A DNA stretch of 54,193 bases from an uncultured Granulosicoccaceae bacterium (GCA_937928685.1 CALGJU010000246.1:1-54193), one strand, 5' to 3'. Numbered from the stretch's first letter, positions 25,106 to 34,922 are shown. Made by a program: numbers and translations. Notes: generated by a model not told the origin, from the letters alone.

Positions 25106-26521
25106 ATGAAGAATATGCATCAGAAGTTTATTGCTGGATCAAAGGAATGGTGTGCTTTACCGCAACTCGACATCGCAGCAGTGAAAGCGCGTATCGATTC
25201 CGGTGCTAAAACATCATCTATTCACGCGTTCAACATAGAGCCGTTTACGCGTGACTCCACACCATGGGTTCGCTTCGATCTGCATCCTTTGCAAAAGAGC
25301 AGGCGTGCCACCATAAGATGCGAAGCACCTGTAGTGGATCGGCGCGCAATACGCAGCTCGAACGGCAGCAGTGAAAAGCGCTTTGTCATAAAAACACCAA
25401 TGACACTCAATGGTTATACGTGGGATATCGAACTCACTCTGACCAATAGAGATGCGATGGGCTATCGTATGTTGCTTGGCCGTGAAGCCATGAGTGGACG
25501 CATTCTTGTCGATAGTGAAGCCGGTTTTTTACTTGGCGAGGTTAGCGAGCAACAGATCGACATGCTCTATGGCAAAGCCATACCAGTACCGGGCGCAAGA
25601 TTAAAAATAGGCTTACTGGCCAGCAACCCAAAACTTTATAGCAATCGACGCATCATTGAAGCCGGTGAGAAGCGCGGTCATGAGATGGTGTTTCTAGACA
25701 TCAGACAGTGCTACATGAAGCTCGATGCCGATGCACCAGCGGTGCATTACCGGGACGGTCGTATACTCAACGATTTGGATGCAGTGATCCCGAGGATCCG
25801 TCCATCATTGACCTTCTACGGCTGTGCCATCACACGCCACTTTGAAAGCCTCGGTGTATTTGCATTGAATAATTCAGCCGCAATCACACAATCACGAGAC
25901 AAACTTTATTCACTGCAGATGCTGCAGGAACAAGGTCTCGATATCCCCATCACCGGCTACGCCAATTCGCCGAGTGACACCAACAACCTGATCGAAATGG
26001 TCGGTGGTGCACCGCTAATAGTAAAGCTACTCGAAGGTACACAAGGCCGCGGCGTGGTACTGGCAGAAACAACCAAGGCAGCTGAAAGTGTTATCAACGC
26101 GATGAAGTCACTGCGAGCCAATCTACTGGTACAGGAATTCATTCAGGAGGCCGCTGGAAAAGATCTGCGTTGCTTCATGATTGACGGCAAAGTAGCTGCC
26201 TCAATTCAACGCGAGGCTGCGCCCGGTGAGTTTCGCGCCAACCTGCATTGCGGCGGCAACGCGGTACTGACAGATATAACACCGGAGGAGGAAAACCTGG
26301 CAGTGAAGGCAGCAAGAACCATGAACCTAAGCGTCGCAGGAGTAGATATCATAAGAAGCCATCGAGGGCCGTTGCTGCTGGAGATCAATTCTTCACCTGG
26401 CCTACAAGGGGTTGAAGATACGACTGGTCAGGATGTGGCCGGCTCAATGATTCAATCGATCGAGCGCCAGCTCCGTCCCATGGCACCACAGGTCGCACCC
26501 AGGCTATTGCAAAGTGCGTAG
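25106..26521 (+). CDS. RimB-RimK fusion: retropepsin-like protease domain plus ATP-grasp ligase
   Basis: 471 residues from the ATG at 25106, which has GAAGG upstream; the longer frame from 24998 adds 36 unlikely residues. Residues ~5-150 form a RimB/PF05618 aspartic-protease-like domain with the active-site phrase [13 protein letters not shown] and [14 protein letters not shown]. Residues ~165-460 are a RimK ATP-grasp ligase, with [29 protein letters not shown], and the magnesium/ATP site [14 protein letters not shown]. RimK adds glutamates to ribosomal protein S6, and RimB trims them. In Pseudomonas these are separate genes. Here one polypeptide could both build and remove the tail. The true substrate of fused forms is not established. 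Confidence 0.88.
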   Translation: MKNMHQKFIAGSKEWCALPQLDIAAVKARIDSGAKTSSIHAFNIEPFTRDSTPWVRFDLHPLQKSRRATIRCEAPVVDRRAIRSSNGSSEKRFVIKTPMTLNGYTWDIELTLTNRDAMGYRMLLGREAMSGRILVDSEAGFLLGEVSEQQIDMLYGKAIPVPGARLKIGLLASNPKLYSNRRIIEAGEKRGHEMVFLDIRQCYMKLDADAPAVHYRDGRILNDLDAVIPRIRPSLTFYGCAITRHFESLGVFALNNSAAITQSRDKLYSLQMLQEQGLDIPITGYANSPSDTNNLIEMVGGAPLIVKLLEGTQGRGVVLAETTKAAESVINAMKSLRANLLVQEFIQEAAGKDLRCFMIDGKVAASIQREAAPGEFRANLHCGGNAVLTDITPEEENLAVKAARTMNLSVAGVDIIRSHRGPLLLEINSSPGLQGVEDTTGQDVAGSMIQSIERQLRPMAPQVAPRLLQSA

Positions 26522-26588
26522 CGATAAATCATACCGTCTCATTTCGCAGTCCGCATAGCCTCCGGGCCCACCCTTAATGACTGTACAT

Positions 26589-27743
26589 TTACAGTGAGTT
26601 TAACGCTTCTGTGAGATCGCTTATCAGATCTTCCGCGCTCTCAATCCCCACCGACAGGCGCAACTGATTCTCAGGAATCTGATTCTCAACAGGCTCCAGC
26701 GTGTGCCGGTGCTCGATCAGTGATTCGACACCTCCCAATGAGGTGGCACTGGTAATGATCTGCAGACCACCCGCGAGTTTAAGTGCTGCTGATGCATCAC
26801 CATGAACAGTAAAAGACAATAACCCACCGAAACCACCCTGCATTTGCCGACAGGCTATCGCATGGCCTGGATGGCTTTGTAGACCCGGATAACTGACAGA
26901 TTCAATGGCCGGATGCGTTTCCAGAAACTGTGCAATCTGCATCGCGTTATCAGCCGCTCTCTGTACACGCACATACAGTGTGCGCATACCGCGCAACAGC
27001 AACCACGACTCGAACGCACCGGCCACAGAGCCTGCCATTTTTCGTTCGTTACATATCGCCTCCCACAGTGGGTGTTCATCACGCGTCACCAGCGCACCGG
27101 CCAAAACATCACTATGGCCGTTTAAATATTTAGTCGCTGAATGCATAACGAGGTCCGCACCATGATCGAGTGGCCTGGTAAATACCGGGGTTGCAGCGGT
27201 GCTATCAACACACACAAGTGCACCGTACTCGTGAGCAATTTCGGCCGCCAATGCAATATCGGTGACATGCATCATAGGGTTTGACGGCGTCTCAACCCAG
27301 ACAAGATCAGTTTTGTTTTTATCCTCTACCGCGGCTTGAATGGTCGTTGCATCAGCTGGATCATACTCGCTAACAAAAATATCCTGCCGCTTGCAGTGAT
27401 CATTGATCCAGAGCTTAGCGCCCCAGTACATCGCATCTGGCAGCACCACATGGCTTCCAGGGGTAAGCGAATAAAAAACCGATGCGATCGCAGCCATTCC
27501 AGAAGGAAATAGGCGACACTCTTCGCCATTTTCAAGATCAGCCAGAGTTCGCTCGGCGTGCACGTAAGTCGGACAGTCATCCCGCGCATAGAGGTTGGCA
27601 GGATTAATAGGCGCGTAGCGATCATCACGGGCAAAGGTAGTGGACAATTGTATTTCAGGGACTATCGCACCACTGTGTACATCGAGATAGTGCGAAGCCT
27701 TAGCAGCAATGGTCTCACCGTGGCGATCATTGGGATTATTCAT
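26589..27743 (-). CDS. PLP-dependent transsulfuration enzyme (cystathionine gamma-synthase/lyase family)
   Basis: 384 residues from the ATG at 27743. Cys/Met-metabolism PLP family fold type I. The cofactor lysine lies near residue 203 in HSATKYLNGHSD, the family signature. VWVETPSNP and VCVDSTAATPV contribute substrate and PLP contacts. The C-terminal LRLSVGIES contains the carboxylate-binding arginine. The ATG overlaps the polA stop as TGATG, so it is translationally coupled; the longer upstream start inside polA is rejected. Cystathionine gamma-synthase, beta/gamma-lyase or O-acetylhomoserine sulfhydrylase activity cannot be told apart by motif alone. Divergent thrB 3.7 kb away acts in the same threonine/methionine branch. 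Confidence 0.88.
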   Translation of the reverse strand: MNNPNDRHGETIAAKASHYLDVHSGAIVPEIQLSTTFARDDRYAPINPANLYARDDCPTYVHAERTLADLENGEECRLFPSGMAAIASVFYSLTPGSHVVLPDAMYWGAKLWINDHCKRQDIFVSEYDPADATTIQAAVEDKNKTDLVWVETPSNPMMHVTDIALAAEIAHEYGALVCVDSTAATPVFTRPLDHGADLVMHSATKYLNGHSDVLAGALVTRDEHPLWEAICNERKMAGSVAGAFESWLLLRGMRTLYVRVQRAADNAMQIAQFLETHPAIESVSYPGLQSHPGHAIACRQMQGGFGGLLSFTVHGDASAALKLAGGLQIITSATSLGGVESLIEHRHTLEPVENQIPENQLRLSVGIESAEDLISDLTEALNSL

Positions 27744-30463
27744 CAATGAGCTTCCTGCCAATTGTTACCCACGCCCACTTCCACCTCCAGTGGTACAGCC
27801 AGTGATCCTGCACCAATCATGATACGGGTCAGCTCTTCTGATACTTTCTTAACCGCACTCTTCTTAACCTCTAACACCAATTCATCATGTACCTGCATGA
27901 TGACCCTGGCGTCGACTTTGTCTTCTCGAAGCCACTGGTCAACGTTGATCATTGCACGCTTTATAATATCTGCCGCCGTGCCCTGCATCGGGGCATTGAT
28001 CGCGGTTCGCTCGGCGTACGATCTCATTTGGAAGCGACTGGAATTGATATCCGGCAAATACAAACGCCGCCCGAACACAGTTTCTACATAGCCTTGATGC
28101 TTGGCATTCAACTTGGTGGAATCCATAAAACGCTTTACACCGGGATATCGCTCAAAATACAGATTGATATACTGCTGCGCGTCGGTACGCGAGATATCCA
28201 ACTGACGCGCCAGACCAAACGCTGACATGCCATAAATTAAACCGAAGTTAATCGCCTTTGCAGCACGCCGATGATCAGCATTGACGTCGTCGAGCGACAC
28301 AGAAAAAACCTCAGCGGCAGTCGCGCTGTGGACATCCAGACCATTTTCAAACGCTGACAACAAACTTTTGTCTTCAGACAAGTGCGCCATAATGCGCAAC
28401 TCAATTTGAGAATAATCCGCAGCCAGCAACTGATAGCCCTTCGGTGCAATAAACGCCTCTCGAATGCGTCTGCCCTCTTCCGTTCTGATTGGAATATTTT
28501 GCAGATTAGGATCAGAAGATGACAATCGGCCAGTGGCAGCCACTGCCTGATGGTAAGACGTATGCACCCGGCCTGTTTTAGCGTTGATCTGCTGTGGCAA
28601 CTTGTCTGTGTAGGTAGATTTGAGCTTGCTTAGACTTCGATACTCCAGAATAAGCTTCGGCAAAGGATAATCCACTGCCAGTTGCTCAAGCACATCCTCT
28701 GCGGTTGACGGCTGACCCTTAGGGGTTTTTCGAATAACCGGCATACCCTTCACTTCATACAACAGTTCACCAATCTGCTTTGACGAACCCAGGTTAAATT
28801 CCTGACCTGCGTCTTCATGCGCCAAAGCCTCGATCGCCATCACTTTCTTTGCGATCTCCTCACCCTGAATGTGTAAAAGTTCTGCATCCACTAACACCCC
28901 GGTGCGTTCGATATTGGAGAGAACATTTAACAACGGTATTTCTATTTCTTTGTATACCTTATCGAGCGCAGGCTCGGCTGAGACAATTTTATTCAACTGA
29001 TTGTGCAACTGCAGCGCGACATCCGCATCTTCTGCTGCATAGTCAGCAGCGGGTTCGACCTCAATCTGATTAAAGGTCAGTTGCTTCACCCCTTTACCTG
29101 CTATATCTTCAAAATGCGTGGTTTTAAGATTCAAATACTTATCTGCCAACACATCCAGATCATGGCGGTTAGCGGAGGCATCACACACATAAGATTGCAA
29201 CATGGTGTCGTGTTCAATACCGCGCAAATCAATCCCGTGATTAAATAGCACATTGCGGTCGTACTTTAAATTCTGGCCAATCTTTTTGATGTCTTCGCTT
29301 TCAAGCAACGGTTTAAATTTTTGTAGCACTTCATCTCTATCAAGCTGAACGGGGGCGCCCTCATAGTCATGTGCCAATGGCACGTACGCTGCCTCTCCAA
29401 CCGTCACCGCAAACGACAACCCAACCACTTCAGCATCCATATAATTAATGCTGGTGGTTTCAGTATCAAAAGCGAATATTTTCGCCTCTTCAATTCTTTT
29501 TAACCATTTATTTAATACCGCCTTGGAACTTACAATCTGGTAGTCCCGCGTCGATACTTTCTCAACCTTCGGTACCACCGGTGCCGTGCCTCCGGTCGGT
29601 GCGGCCGTTTTACCGTCCAGCTCGTTGAGCCACGCTCTGAATTGGTAGCGCTCAAGCATCGGTCTGAGGGTTTCAATATCCGCTTCTTTAATTGATAAGC
29701 TCTCTATTGATTCCTCTAATTCCACATCGAGCTTAATGGTTGCGAGATCATAGGACAAAGGCAGAGTAGGCAATGCCTCTCGCAGGTACTCTCCAATTTT
29801 GCCTTTGACTTCATCTGCGTGTGCCATCACACCTTTCACGTCGTCATACAACCCCAGCCATTTGACCGCAGTTTTAGGGCCGCACTTCACCACACCGGGA
29901 ATGTTGTCAGACTTGTCTCCCACCAGCGCCAGATAGTCGATAATTCGATTCGGCGGCACGCCGAATTTTTCAATCACTCCTTCGATGTCATAGGTTTTGT
30001 TGCTCATCGTATCAATCAGTGTGACGTGCTCATTGACCAGCTGGGCAAGGTCCTTGTCACTGGTTGATATCACGACCGTGCGTTTTGCCTCAGTGGCCTG
30101 CTGAGCCAAAGTACCGATTACATCGTCAGCCTCAACGCCCGAGACACTAATAAGCGGCAAGCCCATGGCACGGATAAGTTCATGTAGCGGTGCAATCTGT
30201 GAACGCAAATCGTCCGGCATAGGGGGCCGGGTGGCTTTGTATTCGGAATACATTTCATTGCGAAAGGTGGGGCCTTTGGCATCAAATACGACCCCAATAT
30301 CCGTCGGTTTGTAGGTATCGAGCAAGCGCCGCAGCATATTCACCACCCCCAGCATCGCGCCGGTGGGTTCACCCGCCTTGTTGGTCAGCGGAGGCAATGC
30401 GTGGAAAGCGCGAAACAGATAGGAAGACCCATCTACTAGTATCAGAGGTGGCGTGTCTGACAT
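27743..30463 (-). CDS. polA: DNA polymerase I
   Basis: 906-residue replication/repair polymerase with all three parts. The 5'-3' exonuclease is at residues 1-~300 (ILVDGSSYLFRAFHALPPL; GDKSDNIPGV). The 3'-5' exonuclease starts near residue 329 with FAFDTETTSINY, which keeps the catalytic DxE. The family A polymerase domain has motif A DYSQIELR near residue 685, the O-helix RRAAKAINFGLIYG, and motif C QVHDELVLEV near residue 860. Length is normal. It is divergent from the LOG-family gene and overlaps the PLP enzyme gene by one base. Gammaproteobacterial polA is often near thrB, as here. Confidence 0.98.
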   Translation of the reverse strand: MSDTPPLILVDGSSYLFRAFHALPPLTNKAGEPTGAMLGVVNMLRRLLDTYKPTDIGVVFDAKGPTFRNEMYSEYKATRPPMPDDLRSQIAPLHELIRAMGLPLISVSGVEADDVIGTLAQQATEAKRTVVISTSDKDLAQLVNEHVTLIDTMSNKTYDIEGVIEKFGVPPNRIIDYLALVGDKSDNIPGVVKCGPKTAVKWLGLYDDVKGVMAHADEVKGKIGEYLREALPTLPLSYDLATIKLDVELEESIESLSIKEADIETLRPMLERYQFRAWLNELDGKTAAPTGGTAPVVPKVEKVSTRDYQIVSSKAVLNKWLKRIEEAKIFAFDTETTSINYMDAEVVGLSFAVTVGEAAYVPLAHDYEGAPVQLDRDEVLQKFKPLLESEDIKKIGQNLKYDRNVLFNHGIDLRGIEHDTMLQSYVCDASANRHDLDVLADKYLNLKTTHFEDIAGKGVKQLTFNQIEVEPAADYAAEDADVALQLHNQLNKIVSAEPALDKVYKEIEIPLLNVLSNIERTGVLVDAELLHIQGEEIAKKVMAIEALAHEDAGQEFNLGSSKQIGELLYEVKGMPVIRKTPKGQPSTAEDVLEQLAVDYPLPKLILEYRSLSKLKSTYTDKLPQQINAKTGRVHTSYHQAVAATGRLSSSDPNLQNIPIRTEEGRRIREAFIAPKGYQLLAADYSQIELRIMAHLSEDKSLLSAFENGLDVHSATAAEVFSVSLDDVNADHRRAAKAINFGLIYGMSAFGLARQLDISRTDAQQYINLYFERYPGVKRFMDSTKLNAKHQGYVETVFGRRLYLPDINSSRFQMRSYAERTAINAPMQGTAADIIKRAMINVDQWLREDKVDARVIMQVHDELVLEVKKSAVKKVSEELTRIMIGAGSLAVPLEVEVGVGNNWQEAH

Positions 30464-30604
30464 TGAATGACTCTTATAGTAAGTGTGTATTGGCCGAAGA
30501 ATACCTCTCCGCGGATGTTTTATCGAATCAGTTTACCCAAACCGCACGAAATGCTAACGGGGAGAACCAAGACAATCAGCTATACTGTTCGGCTGTCAAC
30601 AGAC

Positions 30605-30619
30605 CAGTCAGACTGACTG
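30605..30619. promoter_or_regulatory. Perfect palindrome in the polA/LOG divergent region
   Basis: CAGTCAGACTGACTG is a perfect 7-1-7 inverted repeat about 55 bp before the LOG-family gene and 140 bp before polA. It could be an operator for either promoter. It does not match the LexA box (CTG-N10-CAG). Confidence 0.3.
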
Positions 30620-30673
30620 AATGACCACATTATCGCCAATGGAACAGCGCCGTCGGGTACTGTACACGGAACA

Positions 30674-31396
30674 ATGAGCATAAGAAAAAAACCACAGCTA
30701 CAACCTGGCGCGAACATCGATCACGCACTCAGCCGGGAATCCTGGAAGATTTTCCAGATCATGGCCGAATTCGTCGAAGGCTTTCAAAAGCTGGCGGCGA
30801 TCAGCCCGTCTGTCAGTGTCTTCGGCTCGGCACGCTTTGCGCCCGACCACAAATACTGTTTGCAGATCGAAGATATCTCGCGAAAATTGTCTGATGCCGG
30901 ATTCGCCGTTGTCAGTGGTGGTGGCCCGGGTATCATGGAGGCGTCAAACAAGGGCGCGTATGCTGGAAAATCTGCAAGCGTCGGGCTCAACATCCAGCTG
31001 CCGTTTGAACAATCTGGCAATCCGTATCAAGATATTGGTATCACCTTTAAGTACTTTTTCGCGCGTAAAGTGATGTTTGCGAAGTATGCGTCTGCCTACG
31101 TCGTTATGCCAGGTGGCTTCGGTACTCTTGATGAGATGGCAGAGATACTGACCCTGATCCAAACCGGCAAATCACGTAAAATCCCCGTCATTCTTGTGGG
31201 CACTGAATTTTGGAGCGGCTTTGTTGATTGGCTCAGAGATTCTATGCTCGCTACCGGCACTATCAGTGAAAAAGACCTTGATCTATTCAGCATTGAAGAC
31301 GATCCGGAAAAAGTGATTGAAGCCATCTTTGATTTCTATGAAGGAGTAGACATGGATACCGTAGTCGCGAACGATGACGTCTCAATGGATATTTAA
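30674..31396 (+). CDS. LOG-family protein (TIGR00730, nucleotide 5'-monophosphate phosphoribohydrolase)
   Basis: 240-residue Rossmann-like protein of the LOG family. Enzymes of this family (YgdH/PpnN, Lonely Guy) cleave the N-glycosidic bond of nucleotide monophosphates or cytokinin nucleotides. VFGSARF near the N-terminus, GGGPGIMEASNKGAY and the catalytic PGGFGTLDEMAEILTLIQTGK are all present. The PGGxGTxxE motif contains the catalytic glutamate. The size fits the shorter bacterial TIGR00730 group rather than the long PpnN type. It is probably cotranscribed with thrB 87 bp downstream. Purine salvage is the likely role rather than hormone synthesis. Confidence 0.92.
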   Translation: MSIRKKPQLQPGANIDHALSRESWKIFQIMAEFVEGFQKLAAISPSVSVFGSARFAPDHKYCLQIEDISRKLSDAGFAVVSGGGPGIMEASNKGAYAGKSASVGLNIQLPFEQSGNPYQDIGITFKYFFARKVMFAKYASAYVVMPGGFGTLDEMAEILTLIQTGKSRKIPVILVGTEFWSGFVDWLRDSMLATGTISEKDLDLFSIEDDPEKVIEAIFDFYEGVDMDTVVANDDVSMDI

Positions 31397-31482
31397 CAGC
31401 ACCCACACTAGCTTTTTTACTATCGCTGTTATGCGAATCGCAAACCAACAGCATCCAGACGATTTAGATACCCGGCAGGTTA

Positions 31483-32442
31483 ATGTCAGTTTTCACAAAA
31501 ATAAATTCGCAACAACTCGAAGCATTTCTTAAGAGTTATCCTGTCGGCACGCTAAGCGGATTCACTGGCATAGAAGCCGGAATTACCAACAGCAATTTTT
31601 TTGTCGATACAGATACCGGGCGCTATGTTCTGACTATTGTCGAGCATGAGCACCACGACGATGTAGAGTGGTTCATGCAGTTACTGGCCTATTTGCATAG
31701 CAACAATATCCCGTGTGCTTTGCCAGTCAAGGCAAATAATTCTTACACCAGCACTCTTGCTGAAAAACCAGCCACCCTTGTTGAGTGCTTACAAGGTGCT
31801 GAAAAAGTCATCGTCAACCCGGACGACTGTCATGCCATCGGTCAAGTCATGGCGCAGTTTCACACCAGTTGTGAAGACTACAAAACAACAAGGCAAGACT
31901 CACGCGGGGCCGAATGGCGCGCACAAATCGCAGAAAAAGTAGACGGGAAAATTAGTGACAAAGAGCGCCGATTGCTGAACGAACTCATGCAGGCTAGCAG
32001 CTCGGCTTCGCTCGATGCACTGCCCGCCAGTGTCATTCACGCTGACCTGTTCAGAGACAATGTTCTGTTTTACGAAAACAGCAACCATGCAGGTGCAGCT
32101 CGTATCAGCGGCATCATTGACTTCTACTACGCCTGCAACGGTTGCATGTTGTACGACCTGGCCATCACTTTCAACGATTGGTGCCGCGATGAAAATGGAA
32201 CCATTGAGCGCGAAAATGCAAAAGCACTATTGCAAGGCTACGAGAGCGTAAGACCACTGCAAGCAGCAGAACAGCACGCCTGGCCAGATGCTGTGCGATG
32301 CGCAGCATTGCGATTCTGGCTTTCCCGGCTACATGATCTCCACTACCCCCCGGAAGCGCTGATGACCTACACCAAAGATCCGGCGCCGTACGAAAAAATT
32401 CTCACAGAATCACCACCAAACTATATTGACACGACATCTTAA
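31483..32442 (+). CDS. thrB: Homoserine kinase, type II (APH-fold)
   Basis: 319-residue kinase phosphorylating L-homoserine for threonine synthesis. This is the aminoglycoside-phosphotransferase-fold type II enzyme of pseudomonads and related bacteria, not the GHMP type of E. coli. The N-terminal lobe contains GIEAGITNSNFFVDT. The catalytic loop is SVIHADLFRDNVLF (HxDxxxxN), and the metal-binding Asp is in GIIDFYYACNGCMLYDLA. SVFTKINSQQLEAFLKSY matches the ThrB N-terminus. The length is typical. The ATG at 31483 follows a GGCAGG-type ribosome site. Confidence 0.94.
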   Translation: MSVFTKINSQQLEAFLKSYPVGTLSGFTGIEAGITNSNFFVDTDTGRYVLTIVEHEHHDDVEWFMQLLAYLHSNNIPCALPVKANNSYTSTLAEKPATLVECLQGAEKVIVNPDDCHAIGQVMAQFHTSCEDYKTTRQDSRGAEWRAQIAEKVDGKISDKERRLLNELMQASSSASLDALPASVIHADLFRDNVLFYENSNHAGAARISGIIDFYYACNGCMLYDLAITFNDWCRDENGTIERENAKALLQGYESVRPLQAAEQHAWPDAVRCAALRFWLSRLHDLHYPPEALMTYTKDPAPYEKILTESPPNYIDTTS

Positions 32443-32603
32443 TTTTCTCTTATAGGTAAGGGCATGAGGATGCGCACCGGTGATCAAAAAATGCTATTCT
32501 CAGCCTAATTCGGTTCGCTTTATTTAACAATTCAGGTCCGGATGCCATCTTCAATCGCACACTGATGATGACTCAAAAAACGAACAATTCTGGGGAAAAG
32601 TCT

Positions 32604-33695
32604 ATGAAAAGACGTGATTTTATCAAAACTGGTGCCGCCGCAACTGCAGCCGCTGGCGCCACAATCACCGCCGCACCGGCCATTGGCCAATCTAAAACTG
32701 AACTTACCGTGGTTTCTACCTGGCCACGGGATTTTCCCGGTCTTGGTATCAGTGCCCAGCGGCTCGTAGAGCGCATTGGCGAGCTTTCCGACGGCAAGAT
32801 CGTGACAAAGTACTTTGCCGCTGGTGAGCGTGTCGGGGCCTTCGATGTATTTGACGAAGTAGCCGCAGGCAACAGCCAGGCGTACATCGCAGCCGACTAT
32901 TACTGGAAAGGCAAGCACCCGGGATTTGCCTACTTCACCGCTGTGCCATTCGGCATGACAAACACCGAGTGGAATGCGTGGATTAAGTTCAAAGACGGCC
33001 AGAAATTATGGGATGAACTGTCTGGTGAATTCGGCCTGAAAGCACTCACCTGTGGTGGTACAGGCACACAGATGGGTGGCTGGTTTAATAAAGAGATCGA
33101 AACCGCAGATGATCTAAAGGGTCTGAAAATGCGTATTCCAGGTCTTGGCGGCGACGTCATGGCCAAGTTGGGCGCATCACCGGTATCACTGCCGGGCGGT
33201 CAAATTTATGAAAACCTTGTATCCGGAGCCATTGACGCTACTGAGTGGGTTGGCCCATATAACGATTACTTCATGAAGTTCTACGAAGCAGCCAAATACT
33301 ACTACTCACCCGGCATGCATGAGCCAGGTGGTGGCCTTGCGTTTGGTATGAACGCCGAGTGGTGGAACAAGCGTTCCAAGTGGGAGAAGGCAGTCATTGA
33401 AGCGGCCTGTATGGAAGAGAATGCTGCACAGCCGGAAGAAGCAGTTGCCAACAACGGCCTGTACCTCGCCAAGATGGTCGAAGAGAACGGTGTCGAGCTG
33501 CGCTCTTTCAGTGACGAGATTTACGACAGCTTTGGTGAAGCCGCTGCTGAAGTATTCGAAGAAACTCGTGATCACAGCCCATTGGCTAAGAAAATCAACG
33601 ACAACTATCAGGATGCACTACGTGAAATGGGCGCCTACCTGAAGCTTGCCGAGATTGGCTTCTCGAACCAGCGCAATCGCGTATTAGATATCTAG
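32604..33695 (+). CDS. dctP: TRAP transporter substrate-binding protein, TakP/DctP type
   Basis: Periplasmic solute receptor of 363 residues. The ATG at 32604 is preferred because GGGGAA lies before it and it opens directly into a Tat signal (MKRRDFIKTGAAATAAAGATI), cleaved near APAIGQS. KMRIPGLGGDVMAKLG supplies the conserved arginine that grips the substrate carboxylate. GAIDATEWVGPYNDY matches the TakP signature, where the Glu/Trp pair and a bound cation contact 2-oxo acids. Candidate ligands are therefore pyruvate-like or branched 2-oxoacids, or lactate, rather than C4-dicarboxylates. It is followed by a strong hairpin and then dctQ and dctM, so it is probably the most highly expressed gene of the set. 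Confidence 0.93.
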   Translation: MKRRDFIKTGAAATAAAGATITAAPAIGQSKTELTVVSTWPRDFPGLGISAQRLVERIGELSDGKIVTKYFAAGERVGAFDVFDEVAAGNSQAYIAADYYWKGKHPGFAYFTAVPFGMTNTEWNAWIKFKDGQKLWDELSGEFGLKALTCGGTGTQMGGWFNKEIETADDLKGLKMRIPGLGGDVMAKLGASPVSLPGGQIYENLVSGAIDATEWVGPYNDYFMKFYEAAKYYYSPGMHEPGGGLAFGMNAEWWNKRSKWEKAVIEAACMEENAAQPEEAVANNGLYLAKMVEENGVELRSFSDEIYDSFGEAAAEVFEETRDHSPLAKKINDNYQDALREMGAYLKLAEIGFSNQRNRVLDI

Positions 33696-33703
33696 AAGCA
33701 CCG

Positions 33704-33730
33704 GTGGGGCGGATTGTCCGCCCCACTTTT
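33704..33730 (+). terminator. Hairpin terminator/attenuator between dctP and dctQ
   Basis: A perfect 10-bp GC-rich stem (33704-33713 with 33717-33726) with a 3-nt loop is followed by TTTTGTTT. It starts 8 bp after the dctP stop. This arrangement typically ends most transcripts after the binding protein and lets a minority continue into the permease genes. Confidence 0.85.
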
Positions 33731-33896
33731 GTTTATGGTTCTTTTCTGCGATTCACTGTCTTCTGCAATGCCCATTTAAGTTACCGCTTCTCACACAAAG
33801 CTATTGCAACTAGTGAACTGTGGTTCATGCGGCACTATACTGATCATGCTACTCGCTTAAAGGACCCTCCACTCATTCCTTACTCGAGATGCAGCG

Positions 33897-34913
33897 ATGG
33901 ATTCTGCAAACCAGCAGACGTACTCACTGGCTGATGCCAGCGGAGAGTACAGATCTGATGTAAAAAACCAGCTCAGTCGCTTTTTTAGCTGGGCCATGCT
34001 TGCCTATTTGGTTGCCTACCTTGTAAACAATACTCTGGTGCACTCGAAGAAGTGGCCGGGGGTTAAAGCTGCGTTCACTACCGACTTTGATTGGCGAGCC
34101 TGGGCACAAATAGGAATCTATGCAGCAGCCCTGCTTATTGCCTGGTTGTTTGTCAAAAGCAAACAGAACACCTTAAGGGCTGACGCAGCCACCTTCACTG
34201 CGATCAACACCTACATTGTGCGCTCCCTCTTCTGGGCTGTGTTCTTTATCGGCCTTGCCGATATGGCGATTTCATTTTTACGGGTAGAGGGCTTACTGCC
34301 GCTACTGGTTGACGAACAACTGGCCAAAGATTTAGGGCGGCCACAATTTCGCGGACCCATGGTTCACCTACCACTACTTGCATTGGGCTTTTTACTGGGC
34401 GCAGTTACCCGCACACTGGGTTTTCATTGGCTAGCACTACTTATAGTGATTGCGGAGCTCGCGATTGTTATTACGCGATTTATTTTCTCTTATGAACAAG
34501 CCTTTATGGGTGACCTTGTTCGATTCTGGTACGCCGCACTTTTTCTATTCGCCAGCGCCTACACTTTGCTGCACGAAGGCCACGTACGGGTTGATATTTT
34601 CTACTCCAGCATGCGCCAGACACGCAAAGGGATAGTGAACTCATTTGGAGCGGTGTTTTTTGGAATGGCTCTTTGCTGGACCATTATTGTTATCGGCTTA
34701 GGCGGCAAGTCTTCAATTATCTACGGCCCGCTGGCCAACTATGAAGTGTCACAATCCGGATTTGGTATGTATACGAAGTATTGGATGGCAGGTTTTCTTG
34801 GTGTGTTTGCAGTCACCATGCTGTTGCAATTTGTCTCTCAGTTTCTTGAATCCGTGGCCGACGTCAGGCGTCATCCCGGAGCCAGAACTGTCGCTACCGA
34901 AATCGCACACTAG
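33897..34913 (+). CDS. dctQ: TRAP transporter small permease (DctQ family) with extended N-terminus
   Basis: 338-residue inner-membrane protein, roughly twice the usual DctQ length of 160-200. The DctQ core is recognisable from about residue 190: RFWYAALFLFASAYTLLHEGHVRVDIFYSSM, with the family phrase GHVRVD. Before it lie about 130 extra residues with three hydrophobic segments (FSWAMLAYLVAYLVNN, IGIYAAALLIAWLFV, SLFWAVFFIGLADMAIS). The extended form occurs in some TRAP systems with TakP-type receptors. The ATG at 33897 is 10 bp downstream of a GAG ribosome-site fragment. It is followed 9 bp later by dctM. It supports the large permease in a sodium-driven transporter. Confidence 0.87.
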   Translation: MDSANQQTYSLADASGEYRSDVKNQLSRFFSWAMLAYLVAYLVNNTLVHSKKWPGVKAAFTTDFDWRAWAQIGIYAAALLIAWLFVKSKQNTLRADAATFTAINTYIVRSLFWAVFFIGLADMAISFLRVEGLLPLLVDEQLAKDLGRPQFRGPMVHLPLLALGFLLGAVTRTLGFHWLALLIVIAELAIVITRFIFSYEQAFMGDLVRFWYAALFLFASAYTLLHEGHVRVDIFYSSMRQTRKGIVNSFGAVFFGMALCWTIIVIGLGGKSSIIYGPLANYEVSQSGFGMYTKYWMAGFLGVFAVTMLLQFVSQFLESVADVRRHPGARTVATEIAH

Positions 34914-34922
34914 GGGCGCATC

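Noticed and set aside
30655-30675. CTGTACACGGAACAAT near the LOG-family start as a LexA box
   Set aside because: The 3' half-site CAG is absent, so it does not fit the gammaproteobacterial LexA consensus.
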